Shown: positions 21,000-33,509 of the stretch, piece by piece
Numbering within the stretch: the stretch's first letter is position 1
How the letters are laid out: each line of letters starts with the position of its first letter
Assembly: GCA_038501625.1 (NCBI GenBank)
Contig: JAZAYU010001116.1
Span: 21,236-85,235, forward strand
DNA from: Corbicula japonica
Lineage: Eukaryota > Mollusca > Bivalvia > Venerida > Cyrenidae
Length of the DNA: 64,000 nucleotides
Reading direction: 5' to 3'
Notes under the pieces: generated by a model
What the model was told of the DNA's origin: nothing
The model's input: only the letters and a program-made list of their open reading frames with translations
The model's database searches: none
Translations under genes and position numbers: made by a program

Positions 21000-21639
21000 C
21001 TGAAAGAAATAATAGAAACATTAAATCTTTATTATCTTTATATTCAATTGGAAATATAAACATGAGTGTTTATCGATGGTCATCTTAAACCGCGAGATAT
21101 GCCAATATGTGCATTCTGGTATGTCTTTTTTTATTTTTTTCTGGTTTGATATATTTTGAAAAGACTATACTTTTCACACTTTTGCATTTTCTTCTTAATA
21201 TTATAAGCGTGTTTAACTTACTAGATTTGACTTATTATAATATAATAGTGTATAGTTGTTTTGAAAAACGCATCTATGTAATAATCAATGACATCTGCTA
21301 CTGTGTAACACTGTTTCACTTCATTATATGAAACTTTCTAAATACACATTTTCTTTTCATTCCGCGTGTCATATCAAGGACTGCCTACTAAGAAAACCTT
21401 ACACGATTTTTATTTATCTGATTCAAGATACCACGCACTCTAATCTATTTAATATTGATTTCATATGATAACTGTTTCGTATTTGCCTATTAACATTTCT
21501 TAATATGAAAATAAATATCATAATATTAATATGTGCCCAATGGTATAACACTGAGCTTGGAAACCAGTCTCAAATCTCAAGCATCTCATTGGCTGAAATG
21601 GCGACCAGTCTGAGTCAGATTAATAAGATGGAGCAATAT

Positions 21640-21840
21640 TATAAAGTAGAAAAAAATGCATAAATCGTGACACAAGGCGTCGTTTATGATAATCATAAAG
21701 TAGAAGAACATGCCTAAATCGTGACACAATGCGTCGTTTATGATAATCATAAAGTAGAAGAACATGCCTAAATCGTGACACAAGGCGTCGTTTATGATAA
21801 TCATAAAGTAGAAGAACATGCCTAAATTGCGACGCGTCTT
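21640..21840. repeat. 54-bp tandem repeat, about four units
   Basis: The unit contains aatcgtgacacaaggcgtcg and atgataatcataaagtagaa. It lies in the first intron of copy A. The 18-residue repeating minus-strand frame is an artefact of a period divisible by three. Confidence 0.85.
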
Positions 21841-22439
21841 TTATGATAATATTCTTGAGCTTTTTAAGAGAAACATCTTTGTAACACCGACCTGTTACCC
21901 TTCGGCACCGCAATTCGACGTCCACTTACGGTGATTATAAGTATTTCCTTGAAATAGTCTAATTTGGCCAATGCGCACGTCTGTGAATTTATATTTCTCA
22001 TTTCTTGTTGAGTTGATGAGTAAAGCTCTTGCACTGATGTTTGTTTAGGTGTGTATACTCTACCTCTTTAATTTGCCCAAATAAAAAGTCTACTCGGCTA
22101 CAGACAATTTCAAAAAACGACTTGATGTCATAATCACCAAAATTGACGTAAAATTCAAAATTGTGTAAACTATTATTTTGAATATACAAACAGCATATCT
22201 TAATCAAGTATGGTATGATGTATATCAAACAAAACTTTGAAACCTCTATGTTATTACTATGTAAAAAATGTTTGCCTTTGTTTGATGATATTAACGCTAT
22301 TTAATTTCAACAAGGCAGTCGGACAGCAATATCCCCCGCCGCAAATGTGAATGTGGGAAAGGTTATGAGCAAATTAAACAATAGCTCTGGGCAACGGGCA
22401 GGCAGGTGGAAGCCAATTCAAGTGCAAGGGTATGTCGTG

Positions 22440-22925
22440 TTCAGATAAGTCTCAGAGTATTGGCCTGCTCAAACACCACAGGCGCCTTGAGCCAGCCAGG
22501 TTGGAACATGGGCTCTGCACATCAGGTTCATGAACTGAAAACTTCACTTAAGTTTCATGATATTCATTCCAGGGGTTCAGAAGATATGAACTGGACACGA
22601 AATACATGGTTCAAATCTTTAAACACCACTAGTGACATTGACATTGAGCCGGCCATGTTGGAACATGGGTTCTGCAAGTTGTCTTGATGGAGTGGACATT
22701 AAAAATTTTGACTAGAGTTTCATGAATTTCGTTCTAGAAATATACAAAGTTATAGACCTGACACAAAGCATGCAACTTTCATGAAATTACTTCAAGACTT
22801 TTCGAAAAACACCACTGGTGACCTTGACATTGAGCCAGCCAGGTTGGAACATGGGTTCAGCACATCATATTCATGAACTGAACATTTCACATAAGTTTCA
22901 TGATATTCATTCCAGGGGTTCAGAG
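22440..22925 (+). repeat. Bivalve-type ~190-bp tandem repeat, about 2.6 units
   Basis: The block gagccagccaggttggaac recurs at 22,490, 22,647 (variant) and 22,833. Each is followed by atgggttc-like sequence and a gtttcatgatattcattcca-type block. I recognise this as similar to dispersed repeats of bivalve genomes. A (gtt)n run follows at 23,022-23,040. Confidence 0.6.
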
Positions 22926-23099
22926 ACATCCAATTAACTTGCCAGTTTGTGTACAAAAACTGTATACAGCTGAGACCTCTCTTAAATTTAGTCTTAACAT
23001 TTTGAGAATGCGCTACAAATTTGTTGTTGTTGTTGTTGTTTTACTTATAAACAGTGAACAAAATATTCAGAAAAGCCTGATTGTCAAAGTGCTATAAAG

Positions 23100-23990
23100 T
23101 AAGAAAGTTTATTTGGTCAGTATTGATTGAAAATGACAAAATTTACACTATAAAATCTTCCAGAGCAAAGTTCTTAATATTGCATAACACAGATCTAAGA
23201 AGGAAAGTTCATTAGGTCATTGACCAGCAACTGAATGAACTCTGATATTGCATCCTAATACACAAGTTTAAGATTGAATCTAAATAAAGCTGAAGACAGG
23301 TAAAACTATTGGAATATCGACACTTGAAATTTTTAATCTGCTACTAAAATTTTTGTTTCAAATTTTATCACTGAACAACCAGCGAATGAATTATTCAGGA
23401 AAGATTGAATTTTAAGATGGTATGAAGTTTATGTCAAAATCTGGTTGATAACTGTAGAAAATCAAAGTTAAAAAAAAAGAATTTTAAAGAAAAAAAATTA
23501 AAATCCCCAGGCCGGGGCCCCTGGGAAATTGAAGAACATGATTTCAATAATTTGAGTAGAGATCATCAATATCAATATTCATACCAAATTTAATGACAAT
23601 CCGACAAAAATATATTTGATTCGACAAAAACAGCTTGAACTTGCTACCATACTGCTCCATTCTGTTTTATTGTATTTTTGGGACTTTTGAAAATGTCATT
23701 TTCCTGTCCAACTTGTAGGCCCGGGCCTACATGGCCTAATAGTAGCTACGCCACTGCCTAATACGCAAATTTCATTGTTTTTGGATATTTTCTTTGTATA
23801 ATTTTTTTTTCTCGTGCGTATATGATTGTCACCGTTTGCATAAAAAAGGCAGGATCGGCGTTTAATAAATTGTAGACAGTTAGCATGAGATTTAAATTTT
23901 GAAAATAATAATAAAATTTTAATTGCACATGTTTAACAAATCTTCTTGCTAAAATTTAGTGCCGCGGCGAGTATCCGAGTACTCGGGGTT
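23100..23990. other. Gene-free stretch
   Basis: AT-rich sequence in the first intron of copy A. A small G/C palindromic patch (ccaggccggggcccctggg) lies at 23,508-23,525. No coding signal is seen. Confidence 0.4.
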
Positions 23991-23999
23991 TCACGAATC

Positions 24000-24200
24000 A
24001 TATCAAGTTCAAGTTCAAAAGTTTATTTAGCATAAACACAAAGGTATGTCGCCCTACAAATAATAATGGCGATCGAATATGAGCAGTACATAATAAGATA
24101 AAAGTACGAATAACAAACATTTTTGTATAAAACAACTAACATACATACTGACAAAACATAAATATAATATAACATGTATTTTATTCGACATCAAATTAAG
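24000..24200 (-). mobile_element. LINE 3'-tail fragment
   Basis: On the minus strand it ends AATAAACTTTTGAAC followed by tandem TTGAAC-type units, the same layout as the tail of the LINE at 49,400. Only 3'-UTR-like sequence is present. Confidence 0.4.
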
Positions 24201-24604
24201 CAAAGCTTAAAGCATATCAGAAAATCGGGTATGTTCGCTATTGCAAAGATCGTTAAATCGCGATTGTTAATTCAAACATTTATTCAATAAATAATTAACA
24301 AATATTAACAAAGATGATTTATAAAGTGATTTTAAACAATGCTATCCAAACGACATTAGATCTACATTAATTGCTTCAATCTGCCACCCAAAGGCCAGGA
24401 AATACTTCGGTAATTAAATAAAAGAAAAGAATAGAATAGATAAAGAAAAGAAAATAAAACATGTCAAGTCATATGAAAAGCCACCACGGTATCAACCATA
24501 TGCCGAGTGAAAATTATGACCCTATGCATAATTACTTTAACTAGGGAGTCGTAATTCGATATGTTAACCATCAGAACTTAATCGTGGATCGGATCGGATC
24601 GTAT

Positions 24605-24645
24605 ATCAGGAATCGCCACACTCACAAAACGCAAGTACAAAACTT
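24605..24645 (+). repeat. R fragment with only the two ends joined
   Basis: The sequence tatcaggaatcgccacactc is the R left end. It runs directly into gcaagtacaaaac, which resembles the R right end (acaagtacaaat at 45,548). The ~230-bp middle is absent. Confidence 0.35.
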
Positions 24646-24833
24646 AAGTCCACTTCTTCTTATGAATATCATTAATGCAAGCGCAACTTTTTGACCACAT
24701 TTATTTTTGAGAAGGTGAAATTTAACAATTTAAATCTAATCTGTGACATCATAATTTTATTCATTTTCATAGTTGCAAATTTAATCAAACTTGTTCGCTC
24801 TAATTAAAACTAAAATTAAAAATGAGTTCTTAC

Positions 24834-24885
24834 CTGAAAAGTAAAAATGCAATCCATTAAAATGTATGACTTTTATATAAAGTAG
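24834..24885 (-). promoter_or_regulatory. Candidate core promoter and leader exon of copy A
   Basis: On the minus strand, TATATAAAAG (near 24,870-24,880) is followed about 45 nt later by a CAG|GTAAGA donor at 24,834, giving a very short non-coding exon spliced to 20,999. The same arrangement, with alignable sequence ending at a GTAAGAC donor, lies at 60,374 upstream of copy B. Confidence 0.4.
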
Positions 24886-24894
24886 ATGAAAAAA

Positions 24895-25010
24895 GGGTAC
24901 GTTGACCGCCACCGAACACGAAGAATATCAAAATATTGCAGGCTCGGTTGAATTTAGCCTGTTCATGGGCAGTGATGGAAACAGCAATCAAACAGTTGGC
25001 ATATCTGTAA
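24895..25010 (+). repeat. H element copy c, truncated
   Basis: It matches gccaccgaacacgaagaata, ttgcaggctcggttgaat and gcctgttcatgggcagt in H order, then diverges after the hairpin's left half. Confidence 0.6.
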
Positions 25011-25029
25011 AAGTCCACTTTTATATATG

Positions 25030-26406
25030 CTTTCCATAATGGACTAAACGGATCGATTTACAGATCCAATAAAATTAGATGAAACAAGGCTATAACTATC
25101 ACGAAAAATAATGTTGTTGTAATACAAGATATTTTGTTAATTATTAAACATACAAAAAGGTGAGATTTTCATATTCTGATGTGTGTAATGTGTTGATCTG
25201 TTGTTATTGTACTGTGACAAAAATGTGAAAAACAATAATCAACAAGTATATAATTGAATAAAGTTAGAATGTCATTGAACAAAGAAAGCTGACGAGCGAG
25301 ATAAATAATGTATTGTCACAGTCGAGGAAATATTAATGATAGTGTGACAGACGCAATATGATATGTAAAGCGTCGTAAATTACAACTTCTCCTATCATAA
25401 AGGTCACACAATTTTGAAACACAGTGTCAAGAAGAGAAACAAATATCGCATCCTTTATAAAACATCATATATGACAAAAACAGCTTCCTACGTCTGGTCA
25501 CGTTCAAATCAATATTAAATTTAATTGCAAAAAATATTGAACTTAAGCCTTATATTAAATTTGAAACAAATCCTGTAGTGAGCAATTCTTGTTTTAATTT
25601 TGTAAACCGCAGATACCACCGAACAACGAAATTCGTAATCTTCGTAGAATTTGCATTCATATTACTTTTTGTTCTACATTTATTTTTGTGTTGTGACATT
25701 TCATAGTACGAGAACAGACTTTTTACCATTATAATTCAATTTGCATTGTTTGTTGTATATATGCTACATGATACTTAGGCGGCAGTAAACGTTTATTCTG
25801 AAACCAAAGAATCACAGCCGACACGACAAGTCCACTTGCTCCCTACTAGCACATACCTGAAACAGAAAGGGCACATAACTGACATCACAATGACATACAG
25901 TTAATTTATGAAAACAAAGCAAAATTATCTTCAAAACATATCAGTTGATTTTTAAGCACCATTAACTTTCAAATTCTGGTCGCGAAAACTGGTCGGCCGA
26001 CGAGGCAAAATTTCAAACATTCATCAGTTCACAGCTTTCTTATTGCCAACAACTTAAATAAATGCTTGCCACTCACACATGGTAAAATCCCTACTGATTC
26101 ATTAAATCATACTCAAAATATACCATAACCACCTAGATTTTGCACTACTCACACTTGTTTGTATGCCCCTTGAGAATTGCAAGTTAAACTGAAGGCAGAG
26201 TCAGAAATGTATTAGTTTCCCATTTCCAAGCACCTGCCTCACACTGAAAGTGTAAAGGTCAAAAAGAGCATGTCAGACAATTTTTGAGGATCCTAGCTAC
26301 AGATGTGAAACTGCAAAATTAATATAGCATCTAAAAATATTTAAAAGTGCCATGAAGCTTACAGTTTGCCCACTTACCTCTTATCTTCAAGGGTTAATAC
26401 TGCTTC

Positions 26407-26437
<31 letters not shown>

Positions 26438-26800
26438 GAAAGATCTTGCATTTATTGCAGTTATTTGTATTTCATGTCATTATTTATGATCAAACTAGGT
26501 TTTTTTTCTCTTAAAGTAAAGTTACATAAAAGCGGTCATGGTAGTACTCTGTTCACTTTTCTGTTTTGGTTTTCCTGCCTTGACATTAACATAATATTTT
26601 TTGTATTTATCAATTTATGTTTTTATTACAGATAATTTTGAACGCAACTGAAGCAGGGGTAAACGTGTGTACATGTGTACAATCACCTGGTGGTACATTT
26701 TGAACAGAAAATAACAATATATTTTTAAAAAATTAGGCTAGAGTAAACAGATAGCTTTATGTTATTTGGCTTTCTTTTATTTATGGAAATTTAGCTTGCG
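25030..26800. other. Gene-free stretch
   Basis: AT-rich with scattered short frames and a (ttg)n microsatellite at 26,407-26,433. No exon or repeat with partners elsewhere in the window was recognised. Confidence 0.4.
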
Positions 26801-27262
26801 ACAACAATATGGATAATATTTGGGAAGGCGAAGATACATGACATCACGATACGCGCGAATAAGAATCAATGACGTCGCCATTTTGTTGTGACACCTATGA
26901 CATTCAAATTTAATTTGCGGAAAATTTTGCGAGATGACCCCCTCTTTTTATTTTACAGATGCATCGAGGATAGTTCGGAGATGATTTTTAAACAATAAAA
27001 ACAATATGTTACCAGCCCCGTTTTAAGCCTGTTTCGTATAAAAGGCAGCATTTCACTTTTAAAGCGTATTGAATTTTTGCATTTCGTGCAATGCAGTCCG
27101 GAATAAATTTTAATACTTCGATTGTCAGCAAAAAATGTTCGTGATTTTTTATAGCCAATTTATTTCTCTTACCAACTCTGTTTTCAAATTTAAAATCGGT
27201 CAATTTCTCCAAAAATTATTGGGCATAATCGAAACTTCGCCCGGCGAAAATCCGTTCCCGGT

Positions 27263-27323
27263 AGGTGGCGCTGTTTTCAAGGACGCGCGCGAAGTCATTC
27301 GATTAATTTTGTTGCCAGGCAAC
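27263..27323 (+). promoter_or_regulatory. CTCF-like core and RFX X-box-like palindrome
   Basis: AGGTGGCGCTG at 27,263-27,273 matches the core bound by insect and vertebrate CTCF. GTTGCCAGGCAAC at 27,311-27,323 is a near-perfect palindrome fitting the RFX X-box. Both sit in a locally CpG-richer patch (27,235-27,330). No gene is assigned. Confidence 0.3.
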
Positions 27324-27429
27324 GCCAAACGTTGTAATATACATCTAGGTTAAATATCATTTGATTCTGATAATTTTTTGATATTTTGTACGTTTTCACA
27401 TGAACCTGTTGAGCCACCTTAAGGCTTGA

Positions 27430-27490
27430 TCTTATACGACTTTCCAACAAACAGTTTCGCGGTCCTGTACGAGTTTCTCCCGTGATGGGA
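27430..27490 (+). repeat. Left end of a T element (fragment)
   Basis: Similar to 40,643-40,705: tatacgactttccaacaaac followed by agtttcgcggtcctgtacga. Similarity fades after about 60 bp. Confidence 0.45.
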
Positions 27491-28099
27491 AATCAACCTG
27501 AGCATGAGAAATAATTTTACGAATTTCTTCACAACACTTACTAAATGCACATCCTTAGGCTTATTTCGCGACCCAAAAAAATTTCTCGCCGAAAACTAAA
27601 TGATATTTTATTTTGGTACAAAACAAAAACTAGAGAAGAAAATGCATTTGTTCTAATCATTTTGAGTACGAAACCGATCGCAAGTAAGTATTAGACCAGT
27701 CGGTGGTAATCAGATGCTTGGCGATAATGCATGAGTTAACGGCCACGCCCACAACTCAAAAGGCGTCGGACCATCGGAAAGGTCCGACAGATTTTGCTTC
27801 GGTCCGGTAAAATGTCGTATGTCCTCGGTCTTTCTGTCAGGCGACTTTAAATCTAAGGGAAGCAAAATTCTCTACTCTATAAACTCTGGTTACTTCCCTC
27901 TAGTCACAGTAGAGTTATTTGTGATTGGTTGCATCATTCCTATTGTCCAATCGCGAATTCGATAACATCATCAATCGGCCATGTTACTTGTATGAAAAAT
28001 GGTGATTAAGCTGTCTAGCGTTGGCAGAGGATATTCTGTTCTCAAACTGGTGACACTACACGAATCACAGAGCAAATGCCATTCAGTTTCGATGTATCG

Positions 28100-31000
28100 A
28101 AATTTAGTCTGGGATATGCAGGATTTATATTCTAAGATCCCCTGTCAAAATTCTATTATTTTTAGTTCCGCCCATTGTTTTCTCGTTTAGGGCAAACCCA
28201 TTCTTTTATCTGGGGACCATACGCCGCTGAATATGGAATGGTATTAATCTGAAAATACCTCATTGAAGGTTCCATGTTCACCGCCATATGCATACCATCG
28301 TTTGGGATGGATCGAAATTGTACTATTTAATGGTGTAATTACTGAGTTGCGCTCAACCCGGGGCTAGGCGGCGTGGGCAGTAATAAGCATTCCCATTACT
28401 GCCCATGAACAGGCTCAATCAAACCGAGCCTGCAGTATTTTCATATGTGTCGTGTTCTGTGGCTTTCAAAGTTCCCTTTTCATGTATTTTAATATCACAG
28501 TAGCGTTGTTTGTGCCGTGTGGCGGCTGTAAAAAGTCTCCCCGTACATTCAATCAGTGCTGTTATCAGTTACGTCCTTTGAAGGTCGTTGAGCACGATAC
28601 TTATGTACTATGTTTATAGTACTTCTAAAATTCCTTTTGTTTTAATATTTCGGCCAGTTTATAGATAGGTGGTTTCAATATCCCAGCCAATATATATTTG
28701 GATATTGTCTAATCACCCCCAAGGATATACTTCCTGCTTTTTAAATTTTGCCTTTGGCGTAGTCTGTGATATGCAGGATTTATATTCTAAGATCCCCTGT
28801 CAAAATTCTATTATTTTTAGTTCCGCCCATTGTTTTCTCGTTTAGGGCAAACCCATTCTTTTATCTGGGGACCATACGCCGCTGAATATGGAATGGTATT
28901 AATCTGAAAATACCTCATTGAAGGTTCCATGTTCACCGCCATATGCATACCATCGTTTGGGATGGATCGAAATTGTACTATTTAATGGTGTAATTACTGA
29001 GTTGCGCTCAACCCGGGGCTAGGCGGCGTGGGCAGTAATAAGCATTCCCATTACTGCCCATGAACAGGCTCAATCAAACCGAGCCTGCAGTATTTTCATA
29101 TGTGTCGTGTTCGGTGGCTTTCAAAGTTCCCTTTTCATCTATTTTAATATCACAGTAGCGTTGTTTGTGCCGTGTGGCGGCTGTAAAAAGTCTCCCCGTA
29201 CATTCAATCAGTGCTGTTATCAGTTACGTCCTTTGAAGGTCGTTGAGCACGATACTTATGTACTATGTTTATAGTACTTCTAAAATTCCTTTTGTTTTAA
29301 TATTTCGGCCAGTTTATAGATAGGTGGTTTCAATATCCCAGCCAATATAGATTTGGATATTGTCTAATCACCCCCAAGGATATACTTCCTGCTTTTTAAA
29401 TTTTGCCTTTGGCGTAGTCTGTGATATGCAGGATTTATATTCTAAGATCCCCTGTCAAAATTCTATTATTTTTAGTTCCGCCCATTGTTTTCTCGTTTAG
29501 GGCAAACCCATTCTTTTATCTGGGGACCATACGCCGCTGAATATGGAATGGTATTAATCTGAAAATACCTCATTGAAGGTTCCATGTTCACCGCCATATG
29601 CATACCATCGTTTGGGATGGATCGAAATTGTACTATTTAATGGTGTAATTACTGAGTTGCGCTCAACCCGGGGCTAGGCGGCGTGGGCAGTAATAAGCAT
29701 TCCCATTACTGCCCATGAACAGGCTCAATCAAACCGAGCCTGCAGTATTTTCATATGTGTCGTGTTCGGTGGCTTTCAAAGTTCCCTTTTCATCTATTTT
29801 AATATCACAGTAGCGTTGTTTGTGCCGTGTGGCGGCTGTAAAAAGTCTCCCCGTACATTCAATCAGTGCTGTTATCAGTTACGTCCTTTGAAGGTCGTTG
29901 AGCACGATACTTATGTACTATGTTTATAGTACTTCTAAAATTCCTTTTGTTTTAATATTTCGGCCAGTTTATAGATAGGTGGTTTCAATATCCCAGCCAA
30001 TATAGATTTGGATATTGTCTAATCACCCCCAAGGATATACTTCCTGCTTTTTAAATTTTGCCTTTGGCGTAGTCTGTGATATGCAGGATTTATATTCTAA
30101 GATCCCCTGTCAAAATTCTATTATTTTTAGTTCCGCCCATTGTTTTCTCGTTTAGGGCAAACCCATTCTTTTATCTGGGGACCATACGCCGCTGAATATG
30201 GAATGGTATTAATCTGAAAATACCTCATTGAAGGTTCCATGTTCACCGCCATATGCATACCATCGTTTGGGATGGATCGAAATTGTACTATTTAATGGTG
30301 TAATTACTGAGTTGCGCTCAACCCGGGGCTAGGCGGCGTGGGCAGTAATAAGCATTCCCATTACTGCCCATGAACAGGCTCAATCAAACCGAGCCTGCAG
30401 TATTTTCATATGTGTCGTGTTCGGTGGCTTTCAAAGTTCCCTTTTCATCTATTTTAATATCACAGTAGCGTTGTTTGTGCCGTGTGGCGGCTGTAAAAAG
30501 TCTCCCCGTACATTCAATCAGTGCTGTTATCAGTTACGTCCTTTGAAGGTCGTTGAGCACGATACTTATGTACTATGTTTATAGTACTTCTAAAATTCCT
30601 TTTGTTTTAATATTTCGGCCAGTTTATAGATAGGTGGTTTCAATATCCCAGCCAATATAGATTTGGATATTGTCTAATCACCCCCAAGGATATACTTCCT
30701 GCTTTTTAAATTTTGCCTTTGGCGTAGTCTGTGATATGCAGGATTTATATTCTAAGATCCCCTGTCAAAATTCTATTATTTTTAGTTCCGCCCATTGTTT
30801 TCTCGTTTAGGGCAAACCCATTCTTTTATCTGGGGACCATACGCCGCTGAATATGGAATGGTATTAATCTGAAAATACCTCATTGAAGGTTCCATGTTCA
30901 CCGCCATATGCATACCATCGTTTGGGATGGATCGAAATTGTACTATTTAATGGTGTAATTACTGAGTTGCGCTCAACCCGGGGCTAGGCGGCGTGGGCAG

Positions 31001-32413
31001 TAATAAGCATTCCCATTACTGCCCATGAACAGGCTCAATCAAACCGAGCCTGCAGTATTTTCATATGTGTCGTGTTCGGTGGCTTTCAAAGTTCCCTTTT
31101 CATGTATTTTAATATCACAGTAGCGTTGTTTGTGCCGTGTGGCGGCTGTAAAAAGTCTCCCCGTACATTCAATCAGTGCTGTTATCAGTTACGTCCTTTG
31201 AAGGTCGTTGAGCACGATACTTATGTACTATGTTTATAGTACTTCTAAAATTCCTTTTGTTTTAATATTTCGGCCAGTTTATAGATAGGTGGTTTCAATA
31301 TCCCAGCCAATATAGATTTGGATATTGTCTAATCACCCCCAAGGATATACTTCCTGCTTTTTAAATTTTGCCTTTGGCGTAGTCTGTGATATGCAGGATT
31401 TATATTCTAAGATCCCCTGTCAAAATTCTATTATTTTTAGTTCCGCCCATTGTTTTCTCGTTTAGGGCAAACCCATTCTTTTATCTGGGGACCATACGCC
31501 GCTGAATATGGAATGGTATTAATCTGAAAATACCTCATTGAAGGTTCCATGTTCACCGCCATGTGCATACCATCGTTTGGGATGGATCGAAATTGTACTA
31601 TTTAATGGTGTAATTACTGAGTTGCGCTCAACCCGGGGCTAGGCGGCGTGGGCAGTAATAAGCATTCCCATTACTGCCCATGAACAGGCTCAATCAAACC
31701 GAGCCTGCAGTATTTTCATATGTGTCGTGTTCTGTGGCTTTCAAAGTTCCCTTTTCATGTATTTTAATATCACAGTAGCGTTGTTTGTGCCGTGTGGCGG
31801 CTGTAAAAAGTCTCCCCGTACATTCAATCAGTGCTGTTATCAGTTACGTCCTTTGAAGGTCGTTGAGCACGATACTTATGTACTATGTTTATAGTACTTC
31901 TAAAATTCCTTTTGTTTTAATATTTCGGCCAGTTTATAGATAGGTGGTTTCAATATCCCAGCCAATATAGATTTGGATATTGTCTAATCACCCCCAAGGA
32001 TATACTTCCTGCTTTTTAAATTTTGCCTTTGGCGTAGTCTGTGATATGCAGGATTTATATTCTAAGATCCCCTGTCAAAATTCTATTATTTTTAGTTCCG
32101 CCCATTGTTTTCTCGTTTAGGGCAAACCCATTATTTTATCTGGGGACCATACGCCGCTGAATATGGAATGGTATTAATCTGAAAATACCTCATTGAAGGT
32201 TCCATGTTCACCGCCATATGCATACCATCGTTTGGGATGGATCGAAATTGTACTATTTAATGGTGTAATTACTGAGTTGCGCTCAACCCGGGGCTAGGCG
32301 GCGTGGGCGGTAATAAGCATTCCCATTACTGCCCATGAACAGGCTCAATCAAACCGAGCCTGCAGTATTTTCATATGTGTCGTGTTCTGAGTTCCCTTTT
32401 CATCTATTTTAAA
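28100..32413. repeat. 655-bp satellite derived from the H element, about 6.6 units
   Basis: The agtctg(t/g)gatatgcagga junction recurs at 28,106, 28,761, 29,416, 30,071, 30,726, 31,381 and 32,036, an exact 655-bp period. Units differ by only a few single bases (for example catgtattt versus catctattt). The last partial unit has an 11-bp deletion near 32,388. Each unit contains a reverse-oriented H element with its hairpin (gggcagtaataagc ... cattactgccc) and additional H-flanking sequence. No ORF is conserved through the unit. Confidence 0.95.
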
Positions 32414-33500
32414 ATGACTGTTTTGCCTGTGCTGATTTTCATCGCTTACGGAAACAATAAAAAAATATGGAAGTCTAACAAAGTTACATGGGATACAAGT
32501 GTGAATTTGTTTGACAGACAGGCGATCAGCAGTCGAAGTAAGTTATCTTTTATAAACCGGAAGTAGCGTAATAAATATAGGATTACATGTACATTTCAAC
32601 CGTTTTCTAGACTGTTATTCTGTATAAAAATGGACTCAGACCAAGCAAAAATAGGTATTTTAAGTTTTATTGGTGATAGTTTGTTAAATCTGGAATAAAA
32701 TGTAATACAAGTTTCACATTTTGTTTCCAACAAATTTACCTGAAAAAGGACAATAACTGAATGTTTTGCAATATCATCTCAGTCTTTTTTTTCAGTCTGG
32801 CAGATTTTCTTACGGTTCTGCAGAATTTCATCGCTCATCGGACCGAATGACCGAATGACCAGCATTTTTGGGTGCCTTTCGCGAAGTCCGTAACCCACGG
32901 AACAATCTGTTTGCGTCTCTGTTAAAATTGGAGACACCAGTCGTTCTTTGGTATCCATGAAAATTTGTAGATTGTCAGTGACATTGACGACGAAGTTATT
33001 CAGCCTGTTGGTGATAGGGAAGTTGAAAGTAAAGAAAAGAAATATCGCCGGCTGTCCTATTTGCAGCACTTGATTTGATAAGATGTCAGTGACCTGTTTT
33101 ATGTTAAATATTGCAACACTGAGATGATCCGTACCCTAATATATCACTATAATTAAAGAATTAATAATTACAGTACTCAAAGTTTTCATTGTCAAAATAT
33201 GAAATTTGTATTGAATTGTATTTCATTTTTAGTATTATTATTATAAAGAATTTCATTTCATTATTTAAATAGCACTATTCTTTGGCAGGCTCATCGCAAG
33301 GACGACTTGGTCATTTTGCAGAAAGGCATTCAAATAAAGTTCTTGTAAACTCGGAATCTATACATTTTAATTTTAGAGTGTTGGTATTCCCCTTGGAGTT
33401 AATCCTAGAATATCTTATATGAATCATTACTATGAATAAAAAATAGTTTGACCATCCTACTTACCAATACTAAATCTGCTTGGGTCGAGATGGGGAAAAA
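32414..33500. other. Unassigned stretch with one unrecognised 96-codon minus ORF
   Basis: The frame 32,779-33,069 (minus) is open for 96 codons in a stretch less AT-rich than its surroundings, but I recognise no domain and see no clear splice sites. It might be a decayed element gene. The rest is AT-rich without signals. Confidence 0.25.
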
Positions 33501-33509
33501 AAGAATATT

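Noticed and set aside
21586..21925. Repetitive hydrophobic ORF (MFFYFMIIINDALCHDLG cycles)
   Set aside because: A 54-bp tandem repeat in an intron; the frame is open because 54 is a multiple of 3.
27009..27212. 67-codon minus-strand ORF in the CpG-richer patch
   Set aside because: Considered as a first exon, but there is no convincing donor, no motif, and no continuation.
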